From Agrostemma githago (lineage: Eukaryota; Streptophyta; Magnoliopsida; Caryophyllales; Caryophyllaceae): 64,000 nucleotides of DNA. The stretch is from NCBI GenBank assembly GCA_958450325.1, contig OY288254.1, forward strand, positions 40,067,077-40,131,076, given 5' to 3'. Each line of letters opens with the position of its first letter. Positions within the stretch are counted from its first letter, which is position 1. Shown here piece by piece: positions 10,849 to 22,155 of this stretch. A model generated the notes under the pieces. The model made no database searches. It was not told where the DNA came from and saw only the letters and a list, made by a program, of their open reading frames with translations. A program made the position numbers and the translations under genes.

Positions 10849-12578
10849 ATGGGTATCGACCGATTAGTTGGAATGCTGCAAGATTGGTCCCGACTTTTCA
10901 TAGACGCAGACAAAGTTATCCTGAACCAGAATGGCGCCAGCCAGTTATTCACGATCCGTCAAATGCAAGTGGACCGTCACTTTTTGGATGCTTGTCTGTC
11001 CTACTGGGACGATACTTATCACGTTTTTAGCTTTCCTCGAGGCGAAATTTGTCCTATTCCTGAGGAAATCGCTGCTGTAGGAGGATGGAATCCCATGCTT
11101 CGCCCTGCCGTCCCGTTTTCAGTTCATGACACGAGGAGAAAATTACGAGAATTTTTAGGGCTTTTCCACATGGAGGTATCTCGTATGACAGAAGACGATA
11201 CCGTTTCCTTGATCGACCTGGCTGAAAAATTTATGAACGCAGATGACGTCCGGGTCAGGCCGGTATATAGCCGCAGGGCCTTTAATTTTTGCATGCTCCA
11301 TGTTTATGCCTTCGAAGGTCATATGGATTTGTCATCTTGCATGGGCCATGTCAGACTTCTTACTGTGGCTGACCTGATGGAGACAGAGCACAGCCCAGCT
11401 TGGCTGATTACAGGGGAGATTATCCAGGGCTTGAATAATCGTAAAAGAGATCCGTCGATCCGGCTGACTGGGAGTACCCGTCTTCTACAGGTAAACTGAT
11501 TTTTCCTCGATTTTCGCAACTTTTGATTTTTTTTCGCAATTTCCGATTTTTTCCGGTTTTCGATTTCCTCGCGGTTTTCGTGGTTTTTTTCTCGATTTTC
11601 CCGTTTTTCTCGATTTTTGCGATTTTTGCGACATTTTTTTTTTTGACTTTTCACGATTTTGACTTTTCGCGACTTTGACTTTTCAGCTTTGGTTATTCGA
11701 GAGGCTATCGATCCTGGATCCTCCTCTTGACGTAAGCCGATATCGCCCGAATCAAGTGATGACGAGAAGACGGACTGTTGACTTTTCTCGTCTTACTACT
11801 CAAAAATTCTGGGACGAGCTGCTATCTTTTCATGGAGGCCCATTGATCCGTTGGACCGTACCTTGGTGGCCCATTTATGTCTGGACTGGTTTAGAATCGA
11901 GGGATAGGGCCCGATATCAATTAATCCTATCTTTTAGGCAGACAATCCATCTTTACCCCGATCGCATACTTAGGCAATATGGTCGGGCCCAGAGAATCCT
12001 GGAAATCGAGGCGGCCGTGAGTGAATCAACTCAGCTAACGGATGTGATGTGTGACACCTGGATGCAAAGGTGGTATACCCGGGCTACTTGGCCCGTTCCC
12101 CAAGACTCTTCACTCGATCTGGGTATCCGATTCTTATGTGAAGTGGACCAAGGCAGACTCTGCTAAAGCCCGTGCTGCTTTGAAGACCGACGAAGCCCAT
12201 CGAGGCTTCTTTGATGATGGTGATACCCCGGCTACCATGGTTCGTCTGATGCCAGGCCAGAAAGGGAAGACTAGGACTCAAACTAAAGGGTCCAGTACTA
12301 AAGGTGCACGGGGGAAAGTGATCCCCCAGACGGACTTAGAAAGGAGACTCGGCCCAAGGATGGCGGTTAAGGACCGACTTGGTCCACGCGACAGACTTCC
12401 CGAACACGTACGGGCTCGGCTTGGGCCAGTGACGATAGCTGAAGATCCGTTGTCGAGGAAACGGGTTCGGGCTAAAGAGGTTCCCTTAGTGATACGGGAA
12501 CGTTCGCCGCCGCCCCGTCGACCCCGGGCTCCACGTGACCCAAAAGATAAAGGGAAGCGGAAGATGTATGAGCAGTAG
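10849..12578 (+). pseudogene. Antisense DUF7745/plant-mobile-domain-like gene inside element T, one intron, one frameshift
   Basis: Exon 1 (10849-11490, 214 codons) starts MGIDRLVGMLQDW and carries HFLDACLSYWD followed by FPRGEICPIPEEIAAV, the pattern of the plant DUF7745/PMD group. A GT donor (CAG|GTAAAC) and a pyrimidine-rich acceptor (TTTTCAG, 11686) bound an intron of about 195 bp. Exon 2 from 11687 continues in phase with LWLFERLSILDP, matching the LQxWxxE motif of PMD proteins. Around 12105-12125 the frame must shift to reach DSYVKWTKADSAKARAALK and a basic tail ending KDKGKRKMYEQ at 12578. One indel therefore seems to have broken it. Function is unknown; PMD proteins are nuclear. I am fairly sure of the family, less of the exact domain name. 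Confidence 0.7.
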
Positions 12579-12928
12579 TCTCCTAGATTTTATTATTTAA
12601 GTACTACTATTATTTTTGTGTGATTTATTTTTGCAGGCATTTTTTTTTGAAATAATAAAAGACATATTAGTGAAAACCGTTCTTGTCTTTTCGTTATTGC
12701 AGTGGTTGTACCCTTTTGAGGGGTTGCCTACGTATCCACGATTAGTGGAATCAAACCAACCGTAGTTCAGACATAGAATTTTGCAATTTTCGAAATACAT
12801 CAAGACTATTAGTTCGAGATGTGCGACAGTAGGATAAGTAATCCTAACTTATTGACTTGCTTAATTTTTAAAATTTTTATAAAAAGACAAATTTTTATAA
12901 ACTTTTAGCAAATGACATTGAGATAAGG
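12579..12928. other. Spacer between convergent antisense gene and pol ends
   Basis: The antisense gene (plus) and pol (minus) converge here, so both 3' ends must lie in or near this AT-rich stretch. The phrase GGTTGTACCC...GGGGTTGCCTACGTATCC (12705-12740) recurs in B2 at about 45525-45560, also after its antisense gene. It is thus a conserved part of the family, possibly related to 3' end formation. Confidence 0.5.
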
Positions 12929-14128
12929 TTAGGGGTAGTAGCGCTTCAGCTGGTCCAAGTTGGTTGGGTTGACGAATTCATTCCCGTCCAAGTCTATCAT
13001 CATTACGACTCCTCCTGATAAAACCTTCTTTACTAGATATGGTCCGGCCCAATTGGGTTTGAATTTTCCGCTTGGGTCGACTGGTAGCAAAGCCCTGACA
13101 TATTTTAGGACTAGATCGCCTTCTTTGATATTTCTGGGCCTAACCCTTTTGTTGAAAGCCCGTTGTATCCTTTTTTGGTATATCTGGATATTGTTAAGGG
13201 CCCGGGATCGTCGTTCGTCCAAGAGAATCAACGAATCGTATCGGGCTTGGACCCAATCTGCTTCAGGCACCTGGCTTTCGAGTAGAATCCTCAGGGATGG
13301 TATCTCAAGCTCGACCGGCTGGACCGCCTCCATCCCATATGTCAGATAGTATGGAGTTGCTCCGGTTGCGGTGCGGATTGATGTCCGGTACCCCCATAAG
13401 GCAAAAGGGATTTTATCGGGCCAATCCCGGTAATTATCAGCCATCTTTTTAAGTATGGTGACAATTGTTTTATTTGCTGCCTCTACCGCTCCATTGGTTT
13501 GGGGACGGTAAGGTGAAGATGTATGCCTTTGAATCTTATATTTTTCTAGCAAAGTAGCGGTTTCGGCTTGAAAATGGGTCCCGTGATCACTAATGAATTC
13601 GTGCTGGATCCCGTATCGGCATATAATTTTATCTTGGATAAATTTTGCTACGTGCTTGGCGTTCAAGACACGATATGATTCGGCTTCGACCTATTTAGTG
13701 AAATAGTCAATAGCCACTAGAATAAAACAGTGACCTCTCGTCCCGGAAGGGTTCACTTTCCCGATTATATCAATTCCCCATGTCGAAAATGGCCATGGTG
13801 AAGTCATGGTATACAATAGGGATGACGGCATATGCTGAACGTTGCTGAAGATCTGACAGTTATGACAGTGTTTGACATATAACTGGCAGTCGGTTTCCAT
13901 GCTATTCCAGTAGTACCCGAGTCTTGCGATTTTTCGAGCTAGCATATGGGCGTTCATATGCGGGCCGTTCTCGCCATCGTGTACCTCGGCCATGACCTTT
14001 TCGGCCTGCGTTTTATCGATGCATTGGAGCAGAGCCCCCTGCGCCGTCTTTTTGTACAACTGTCCATCGTCCGTGCGGATGAACTGAGTGGCCCACCTTC
14101 GTAAGGCTTTCTTGGCCCGGTTTTCAGA
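12929..14128 (-). pseudogene. Integrase region of element T pol
   Basis: The N-terminal zinc-binding HHCC pattern (EVHDGENGPH, then HCHNC) lies at about 13980-13850. The catalytic core has D in GIDIIG (near 13770), D in FISDHGTHF and E in NGAVEAANK, the D,D-E triad. The C-terminal part ends with NPTNLDQLKRYYP at 12929. In-frame TAG at 13691-13693 replaces the usual Trp in DYFTKWVEAE, and the frame is also cut off from RT by TGA at 14129-14131. All parts lie in one frame, so simple substitutions explain the breaks. No chromodomain is seen, as expected for Tat. Confidence 0.88.
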
Positions 14129-16153
14129 TCATGGAGGATATTCTCCCGACGTTAAGTAGGTTAGAACAGCCTGGTACCAAGGTTCTGGATCAGTTATTTC
14201 AGTATCTTGAATAGTATTGATGTATGCCGGCTCGGACCGTCTTTCGACGCAAATCGGCATGCTGGTCATGTGCTCCGGGATATTCAGCAAAGATGCTAAT
14301 TTGGATAGTGCATCTGCAAACTGGTTTTCTTCTCGAGGTAGATAGATGTATTCTACCTTTTGAAACTGCTTTTCGAGAACCCCTACTCGCGCTTGGTAAG
14401 CTACGAGACTTGCGTTCCGAGTTTTCCATTTCTGGAGTGCTTGATTGATGACTAATGATGAGTCACCGTGGACCCGGAGGTTTGTTACTCCTAAATCCGC
14501 GGCGGCTTGCAATCCGTGAATGCATGCTTCATACTCGGCTGCGTTGTTAGTCACGTCAAAATCCAATTTAATGGACAACGGGGTGTGTTCTCCTTGCGGT
14601 GAGATTAACAAAATTCCGACACCAAATCCTCGAAAGATGGATGCCCCATCAAAGTATAGATCCCATGTCTCCGTGTCAGTATGGAATATATCTTCATCTG
14701 GGAAGGCCCAGGTATCGGTATGTCCTTCTTCAGATACCGGACTATCGGCAAGGAACTCGACTACTACCCGACCTTTGATGGCTTTCAATGGCACGAATTT
14801 GAGGTCGAACTCAGCTAGCATTAAAGTCCATCTAGATATCCTACCATTGAAGATGGGTTTTTGGAACGGATACTTGATTGGATCCATTCTAGACAACACG
14901 TGCACTTCGTGGCTAAGCATATAGTGTCGGAGCTTTTTAGTGGCCCAAACTAGAGCTAGGCACGTCTTTTCGAGCATCGTATATTTGCATTCGTACTCTA
15001 GGAACTTTCTACTGATATAGTAAATGGCTCGTTCTTCTGAGTCGACTGTTTGGGCCAGCATAGCCCCCATGGCTGTCTCGGTCGTTGTTAGGTATAACGA
15101 CAAAGGCGGACCGTGTTGAGGTGGCATTAATACCGGCGGAGATGCTAGAATCTCTTTGATCTTATCGAAAGCTGCTTGACACTTGTCGTCCCACAGTACC
15201 CGTTCTCCTATCTTCAGTTTCTTGAAAATGGGTTCGCATACCATGGTTAGCTTTGACATGAATCGGCTGATATATTGGACTTTACCGAGAAACCCCCTAA
15301 TCTCCTTTTCGGTTTTAGGCGGCCGCATCTCGGTAATGGCCTTGATTTTGGCTGGGTCAACCTCGATGCCACGCTGGCTGACGATATGGCCCAGTAATTT
15401 GCCCGATGTTACCCTGAAACTGCATTTTTGAGGGTTTAACCTCATGTTGTACTTGCGTAACCGGGTGAAGAACTTTCTGAGGGCCGAAATATGCTCGTTT
15501 CCTTCTTTGGACTTAACGATCATGTCGTCCACGTAGACCTCCACTTCCTTGTGCATCATATCATGTAATAAGGTAGTGGCGGTCCGTTGATAAGTGGCAC
15601 CTGCATTGATAAGCCCAAATGGCATAACGGTGTAACAGTAAGTTCCCCAAGGCGTAGTGATGGTGGTCTTACTCATGTCTTCTTCCGCCATTTTGATCTG
15701 ATTGTACCCGGCATACCCGTCCATAAAGAACAGAAGGGCATGATCGGCAGTGTTGTCCACTAGTATGTCGATGTGTGGCAACGAGAAATCATCTTTCGGG
15801 CTGGCCTTATTAAGGTCCCGGAAATCTACACAAACTCGTACCTTTCCGTCTTTCTTGGGCACTGGTACGATATTTGTGACCCAGTCTGGATATTCAGACA
15901 CTTGAATAAAGCCCGCTTTGAATTGCCTGTCGACTTCCTCTTTGACTTTGAGGGACCATTCGGGCCTCATCCTTCGGAGTTTTTGCTTTACCGGCTTACA
16001 TCCGTCTTTGATGGGTATACGGTGCTCGGCTATCTCCAGATCTATTCCTGGCATGACCTTGTAGGACCATGCGAAGACGTCTTTAAATTCGTGGAGGAGC
16101 TCCGTGAATTGTTGTTTCTCCTCGGGATCTAAGGATAAACCTAACTTAACCAT
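14129..16153 (-). pseudogene. Reverse transcriptase with two RNase H regions, element T pol
   Basis: An open frame of 674 codons. RT: FRDLN near residue 113, FFMDGYAGYNQ near 145, PFGLINAGATYQR near 180 and the catalytic YVDD at 207-210. The connection/first RNase H region (351-420) reads LYLTTTETAMGAML, where the usual catalytic Asp appears lost. A second RNase H follows: YFDGAS (D502), NNAAEYEA (E540), VHGDSS (D564), QFADALSK (D614), all four acidic residues kept. This extra domain defines the Tat lineage. The segment is open but is preceded by TAA near 16220 and followed by TGA at 14129, so it is not part of an intact polyprotein. The listed start is only the first Met. Confidence 0.92.
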
Positions 16154-16407
16154 CTGAGGCTCTAAAGGGGTTCCTACATTGATGGAGTCAGTTTCCTCAA
16201 TGGCCGGATCTCGGGATTCCCTTTATTCGAGTTGCTCGACTAGATGGGGAGGTAGTGTTACCTGTTCGTCGGGTTTCTAAATGTTATTGCGTATAAAATT
16301 TTTGAAAATGTTTTGAAAATAAGACAAGTCGTAAGCATAACGGTTATCGTTATTATTGATAGAGAATTTTGAAAATAGCTCAAAGAGAGAAGCCATCTGA
16401 TCGTTGG

Positions 16408-17652
16408 TCAGAGGCGGGATGGGGAGTGCTCTCGGGACAGACTCCGAGACTCCCACAGGTGTAACCTAGACTCCGACTCTGACTCTGACTCAGACTCGGA
16501 TTCGGACTCGGCGCCTTGCATGTCCCCTTCGCCAGTAGTGAGCTTGTAGATTCGACCCTCGCTGTCGGTCCATTTGATCGTCTTCCTCCAGGCCCTCTTT
16601 CCAGTGTTAGCGCCGACTTCGGAGATCAGCTTGGTCAGATCGAACTTGCTGCTGTGGAGGATTAGGTTCACCAATTCCTCCTTAGGCGTCGGGATGATCT
16701 TGCTTTCCCCGAACAGGAGCCCGAGCATGGGCTCAGTGTTATCTGTGCCTTCCTTTGATTCGGCCTGGATGAGAGCAAAGATATCATCTGGGATGAAATT
16801 AACCTCAGGATAAGTTATGATGGGCTGATAGAGGCCCGTTTGGATAGCTCCGAATACTGGGGAGACAAAGTAATCGGTCAGTTTTGGGCTGTACGGGCCC
16901 AAGTAGGTACCCTTGAGAATGTTGCAGGCCTTTTGGATGCCGGCCTGGACCACGTTTTCTGGGGTTATGGCATACCCTAAACCGAATTTTGACTCTTCAT
17001 TGCTTAAGACATCGATGATCTTGCCAGCCGGGAAACCAGACCTTGAAGTAGCCCCCGGTAGGTAACCCAAGTTATGTAGCATCATGTTGATGCTGGTGGT
17101 GAAATAGGGCCTAAAGAGATACTCTTCCTCGATCATTCCCACAAAATTGAAACCTCGTGGGTCGGTTGGGCCCGCCGTATTACAGCTCGACACGGCTATT
17201 GGGGTAGCTTCGAGAGTGACGACCCCATCTTGCAAAGGTAACTTGACCTTTCTGTGGAGAGTGGAGGATACGGCTTTTACCGCGTGGATCCAGGGTCTTC
17301 CAAGTAGGAGGTTGAACGATGAAGTGACATCGATCACTTGGAATTCTAGCTCTTTTTCGATCGGGCCCGTTATGATGGTTAGTTTGACGGCCCCAGCAAC
17401 TGATTTCGGGCTCCCATCGAAAGCCTGGATAGTTTGTGTAGTAGGAAGGTAGTCAGCCTCGGTAATGCCGAGAGCCTTTGCGGTCCTTAAAGGAAGGACA
17501 TTCACGGATGACCCGTCATCAATTAGAGTCGTGGGTAGATACTTGCCCCGGCAGATCACCGTGATATATAGGGCCAAGTTATGGGTGGCCCCAAATGGTG
17601 GAAGGTCGGACTCGGAGAAGGTGATGAGTGGTCCTTCTCCCTTGGGCTTGCC
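16408..17652 (-). pseudogene. Aspartic protease region of element T
   Basis: The frame runs without stop from just after TAG at 17653 down to 16408. The active-site motif TLIDDGSSVNVLP and the later FNLLLGRPWIH are the two hallmarks of retroelement protease. It cleaves the Gag-Pol precursor. About 200 residues without known domain follow, ending in a (Ser-Glu) run coded by a GAGTCn repeat near 16470-16515. The following RT lies in a different frame with a TAA between, so a link to RT is broken here. Confidence 0.85.
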
Positions 17653-19284
17653 CTAAAGATGAGGTAAAATAGTGGCTACCATTTCAGTAGGGGTAACCAG
17701 TGAGTCTACCTTGATTTCATCGAGAGCCTTAGTAAGTGTTGCCCGATGTTCTTGAGAACTAACCAAAAGCTGCCATATAGTAAGATCGGTTCGAACCCTC
17801 TTCAATTGCTTGACTAGGGTCGTGTCAGCATTTGATTCTTCAGGTGCAGATTCCATCCTGGCAGGTTCAGTGACGGATCCTGGGGCCGAAGGTCCGGCCG
17901 TGATGACGTGTGTGCCGGCCAGGGCCTTAGTTCTGGCCATCCGGATTTCTTCGATAGTAATGGGGACGGTTTCCCCCTTAAGCCAAATAAACATCATCTT
18001 CGTCATCATTCCATATCCCGTTGATTTGAGAAATGAAAGGGGAAATGAGATGAGTACAATCGATTATTTCTCCAGTAAAAATGGCGTGAGTAGCAAGAGG
18101 GTTGTTTTTGTTACTGGGCTTATCGCTGGGCAGTGGTATCTTCCCACTCTCGATGAGATCGTGAATGAGATGCTTCAACTTCCAGCATTTTTCGGTGTCG
18201 TGCCCGTTGCCTTGGTGATAATGGCAATAGGCCTGGGCATTGTAGCATTTGGACCATTTTTCGATGGGAACCTCCGGCATTGGGCCTATCGGCTGGATCA
18301 GGCCCTTAGAAGATAGCCTTTGTAAGGCGTTGGCATAAGTAGTCCCTATGTCAGTGAATACTCGGGCTGGAGTATTCTTTTTGGTCGAGGTGTCTAGCAA
18401 ATTGACCTCGTCAAAAATGCTTCGGGCCGCAGTTGTAGTTGCGGGCTTGCCAGAAGACGAGCTGGCTCCCTGATACCCCTTAGTAGAGGCCTTAGTAAGG
18501 CTCTCTAGCCTTAAATCATATTCGATTCTCGTGCCCATCTCGGTTAAGGTGGCGAAATTGGGTATGATGGTGTACCGGAGGTGGATCCGGTAAGATGGGA
18601 GGAGATTTTTCACAAAGGCCTCCACTAGCACCTTTTCGCTGGGCTTGTTCACCAGCTTGACGCTTTCTGCCCTCCACCTTTGGAGGTATTTGGTGAAACC
18701 CTCCTTAGGCTCTTGGGCCATGACCTCCAGAGTACGCATGGTTGTCTGGATCTCAGTATTGTCCGCATAGTTTCGGGCGAACTCCGTTGCGACATCGTCC
18801 CAAGTTTGTACTTCTTCGAATCAAGCCTGTAGTACCAGGCTCTCGGGTGCTTGTCCAAGGATGAAGCAAAGAGATGCTTGAACATGGTTGATTTGACCCC
18901 CTTAACCGCCATGAACTCCTTAAAAGCCCGGATATGGAGTACCGGGTCTTCAGTCCCATCGAACATGGGTAGGCCCGTCAAGTTGAGATTAGCGGGAAAT
19001 TCATCAGTTAGGGGCGAATAAGCCCGAGCATTTTCCGTGTGGATGGTGTTGCTGGTGGTCGTGTGGACCTGTTCTTGCATTTTGTGGACCGCACTGGCCA
19101 GTTCAGCTAATGGCCCATCGTCTTCAACCCCAACGCTAGGAGTTCCTTGTTCGACTGCGCTTACCCGGGTGAGGATGGCGATCTGATCCTCCCTCATTTT
19201 CGTCAATTGTTCTTGTAGCTTGGCTAACGAAACTGTCAACTCATCAATGGCTTGTTGCGTCATCGTTCGGGTGAAAGGTGGCAT
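17653..19284 (-). pseudogene. gag of element T, with frameshifts
   Basis: Starts MPPFTRTMTQQAIDEL with a coiled-coil-like N-terminus (19284 down). The capsid region continues to RAWYYRLDSKKYKLGT, where the frame breaks near 18800. The next frame carries WDDVATEFARNYADN and the capsid C-terminus. The zinc-knuckle-like AYCHYHQGNGHDTEKC lies near 18230-18185, the variant seen in Tat Gag. Near 17980 the frame shifts again to a 118-codon segment (PITIEEIRMAR) that ends in TAG at 17653-17655, in frame with the protease. Two indels and a stop disable it. Gag forms the virus-like particle. Confidence 0.85.
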
Positions 19285-20318
19285 GTCATTAAGAACACCG
19301 CGTAATCAGCAACTAGCCCAAATCCTAGAACCAAAGTACATCCCGAGAAAGGGAAGAAAGGAAGCTAGGAAGGAAATGACTCGGAAAAGGACACTTAGAC
19401 GGGTGACCTGTGAAAGGTGGGCCTCCTTTAGGATCCAGCTGTGTGGGCTGGGCCCTGTTCGAAAGGAGGTTCACGTGAGACGTTCCCCAGACTTTTAGAC
19501 TCGATTGTGTAGACGGGCCAACCCTTGTAGGAGTATGTCCTACGTAGGTGGGCCTTGCCTTAGTCAAATAAGGCGGACTGGGATAGGGAAGAAATTCGTG
19601 ATATAAGATCGACGGAGTTTCGACTCTAGAAGACTTGAAGACTTATGACACGACCCGACACTGCTAAATACGGGAAGTCCTAATAAAAGGAAGTTTGCAA
19701 AATTTGAATTTTTGAAAGGCCCGAAAGAATCGGGGAGAACCGGCCCTTTTTCGAGAAAGAAAATGGAAAAGGTGGGCCGGGTGGCGGGTTTGAAAAGTTT
19801 CGAGTTTTAAAATGGGCATAATACCGGCTAAAAATAGACTATTTTGAGTAAAATCGTGGATCCTAAATTCGGTATATGTCCCGGGTTTTGAAATTGGATA
19901 TTTTGGAAAGGATGCTATTTTGAAAAAGACGGGTTTTTGAAAGACGACTTGTAAATCAGGTAGCACGTAGTCATGGAAGCAGTATAACGACGCGATGTAT
20001 GCTCTAATTCTAAGTCTCGGTCAGTCTGTAAGGGTCTATACCAGTGTACATAGCCTATCGAGAATCGGGGCGGACTTCCTAAGTCGAGTTGAGCTTAGAA
20101 CATGCCTTAAAACCCATACGAATCGGCTAATGGACACCTTCGACATATCCAATTTGGACTACATCTATAGTATAGTGGGATGTCGGTCACTAGTACCGGC
20201 CTGGGAAAATATGGGGTTATGCATGAACCGTAAAACTAAAACGTGTATTGTACTAGTCAAACGATTTCTATTTGAGTCTCACCCTGAGGATGCCGATGGT
20301 AAGTCACGCATCAGTTAA
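19285..20318 (-). other. Untranslated leader of element T
   Basis: Between the PBS and the gag start. No long open frame on the sense strand. It is the expected place of the packaging signal, but no such structure could be identified by eye. Confidence 0.6.
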
Positions 20319-20336
20319 TCCTTAGCGGAGTCGCCA
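20319..20336 (-). promoter_or_regulatory. Primer-binding site of element T
   Basis: Three bases after the 5' LTR end, the minus strand reads TGGCGACTCCGCTAAGGA. It begins with TGG, as a site complementary to a tRNA 3' CCA end must. Element B2 has TGGCGACTCCGCTGGGGA at the same position, so both used the same tRNA type. The tRNA (possibly Arg) was not verified. Confidence 0.75.
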
Positions 20337-20552
20337 AATTGTGGACACGACATAGGTCCACCCCGACGCGGCCACGCGCGGGTTTGGGGAGGCGAATGAA
20401 TCTCCATATGAGATGGATCGAATTGAAATGTAAATCGAAGTTGGAGTCGCCACCGAACTTTGTGGGAGTTCGGGCCCGTTCGAACCCACTCTATGTCGTA
20501 GTGGGCCGTGTACGAAATACGGCCCATTTACGATGTCAGAGTTTATTGGGTT

Positions 20553-22155
20553 TGATAAGTGTCATTTGTAGTGCCTATTTTGTAGTGTTTTGGTCCCGTT
20601 TTCCTTGATGAATCGCTCCTTGGGAGCGGTTTAGGGGCTTCTTATGCTTCCTTTAGTTCGTTTCAGGTTCCCGAGACCGATTTGGAAGAGTTGGAGCGAT
20701 TCCAACTCTATACATACACATTTTGGAGCCACCGAAACTAAGGAACGATGACTCGATGCCTTGGAGTCGACCCCGAGACCTTGGGACCCAATCCCGAGCC
20801 TCCGAGACCCGATCCCGAGTCCCGAGAATCGGTGAGAAGCCCATGAGAAGCAAGGAGGGAGCAAAAAGATCATAATGGAGGCCTACAAGGCTCATCCCGT
20901 TCGGGATAAGCTCATCCCGTTCGGGATGAAGGAGCAAAAAGAGGAGCTGCTGACTTGGGCCCATCCCGATCGGGATGGAGGCGTCTCGACCGGGACCGAC
21001 CTCGCCCCGACCGGGACCACCCCGTCTCGACCGGGACGGGCCACTGCTACTCCGCTTTTTTTTCTTTTCTTCTCCCTTCCATTTGTAACCCTATATATAC
21101 TCTTCCCTTGTTATGTTAAGCTTATGCCTTTCATTAGAGACTAAACCCTAGATAGATTAGCATAGATTAGTGTAGATTAGTCTTTAGATTATCGTTAATC
21201 CTAGATTAATACTTGTAATTTGGGAATTCTTCAAGATCTTCACCAAGCTTGACAAACTTGGATGTTTGTTTTGGGTTCTTCCATTTATGCAAGTTTCTTT
21301 CTTCCTTTCATCTCTAGTTTGGTATAATCTTCTCTTCTCTTCTTTTAATCTTTGTTTTATCATTAAAGTTTGCATCTTTGTTCTTGTTATTGTTCATAGT
21401 TCATAGTTCTTGTTAGTTTCTTCTTGTTTGTTTTGATTGTTGTTTTGGTTCATCTTATTAGTGTTAGTTTTAGTATAGATATGTTAGAGTAGTATCTTTC
21501 TAGGGTTATTAGGGTGATTAGGGTGTTAATTGGATGATTAAGGGTTTGTTGGAGATGTTGGTGGAAGATTTGGGTTTCCTCTTATGTGATGCACATCACA
21601 TGTTTGTCGAAATGCTTGATTGACTAAGTATGTACGAATGCTTGTTTTTTCTTGCTTTTCTCTTGTGGGTGATAGTTGTTTGTGGGTCCGGTCTCCTCAT
21701 TAAGTTGCGAGAGCCCAGTGAGGACGACCCCTAGGTCGGTCTAAGTTGCGAGAGCCCGGATTCGACCTAGGCCTATAGCATGCTAGTACTCCGTTTGTGT
21801 TGTGTCGCCGAGTTGGGTTTTAGAATGAACCTCTAGGTGAGTCTAAGTTGCGAGAGCCCGGACATTACCTAGATTATCCTACTTCCTCCTTCACCTCTAC
21901 TTCTTCCTCAACCATTCCGTTACCCCTTTGACCCCGACCTAATCCTAGCCCGTTTCCTTTGATAGTTTTAGTCTAGTCTTCTTCCCTCTCCACTATACTT
22001 AGCTTAGTCCGTTGACTTAGTCTAGTATTTGGGCCGACCTAGTCTAGACGCCTCTTACCGTCCCCGTGGATTCGACCCGACTTACCCTATCTACCCTAGT
22101 TAGGTTAGCCGGTTATATTATTGACGGTTGGGACGTGACGAATCCCTCATCATCA
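20553..22155 (+). mobile_element. Athila-like solo LTR nested in the 5' LTR of element T
   Basis: Begins TGATAAGTGTC and ends CATCATCA, flanked by GGGTT on both sides (20548-20552 and 22156-22160). No internal region is present, so it is the product of recombination between the two LTRs of an inserted element. TATATATA lies at about 21092. The terminal part contains CCGTCCCCGTGGATTCGACC and other phrases shared with the LTR at 38449-40079 (opposite strand), which belongs to the same family. Athila assignment rests on the LTR end style and the PPT of the related copy. Confidence 0.88.
20888..21040. repeat. Cluster of short GC palindromes upstream of the solo-LTR TATA box
   Basis: CATCCCGTTCGGGAT occurs twice, then a perfect CCATCCCGATCGGGATGG (20961-20978), then three (C)CGACCGGGAC units. 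The cluster ends about 50 bases before the TATA box at 21092. Comparable clusters with other sequences are in three more LTRs of the window. Confidence 0.75.
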
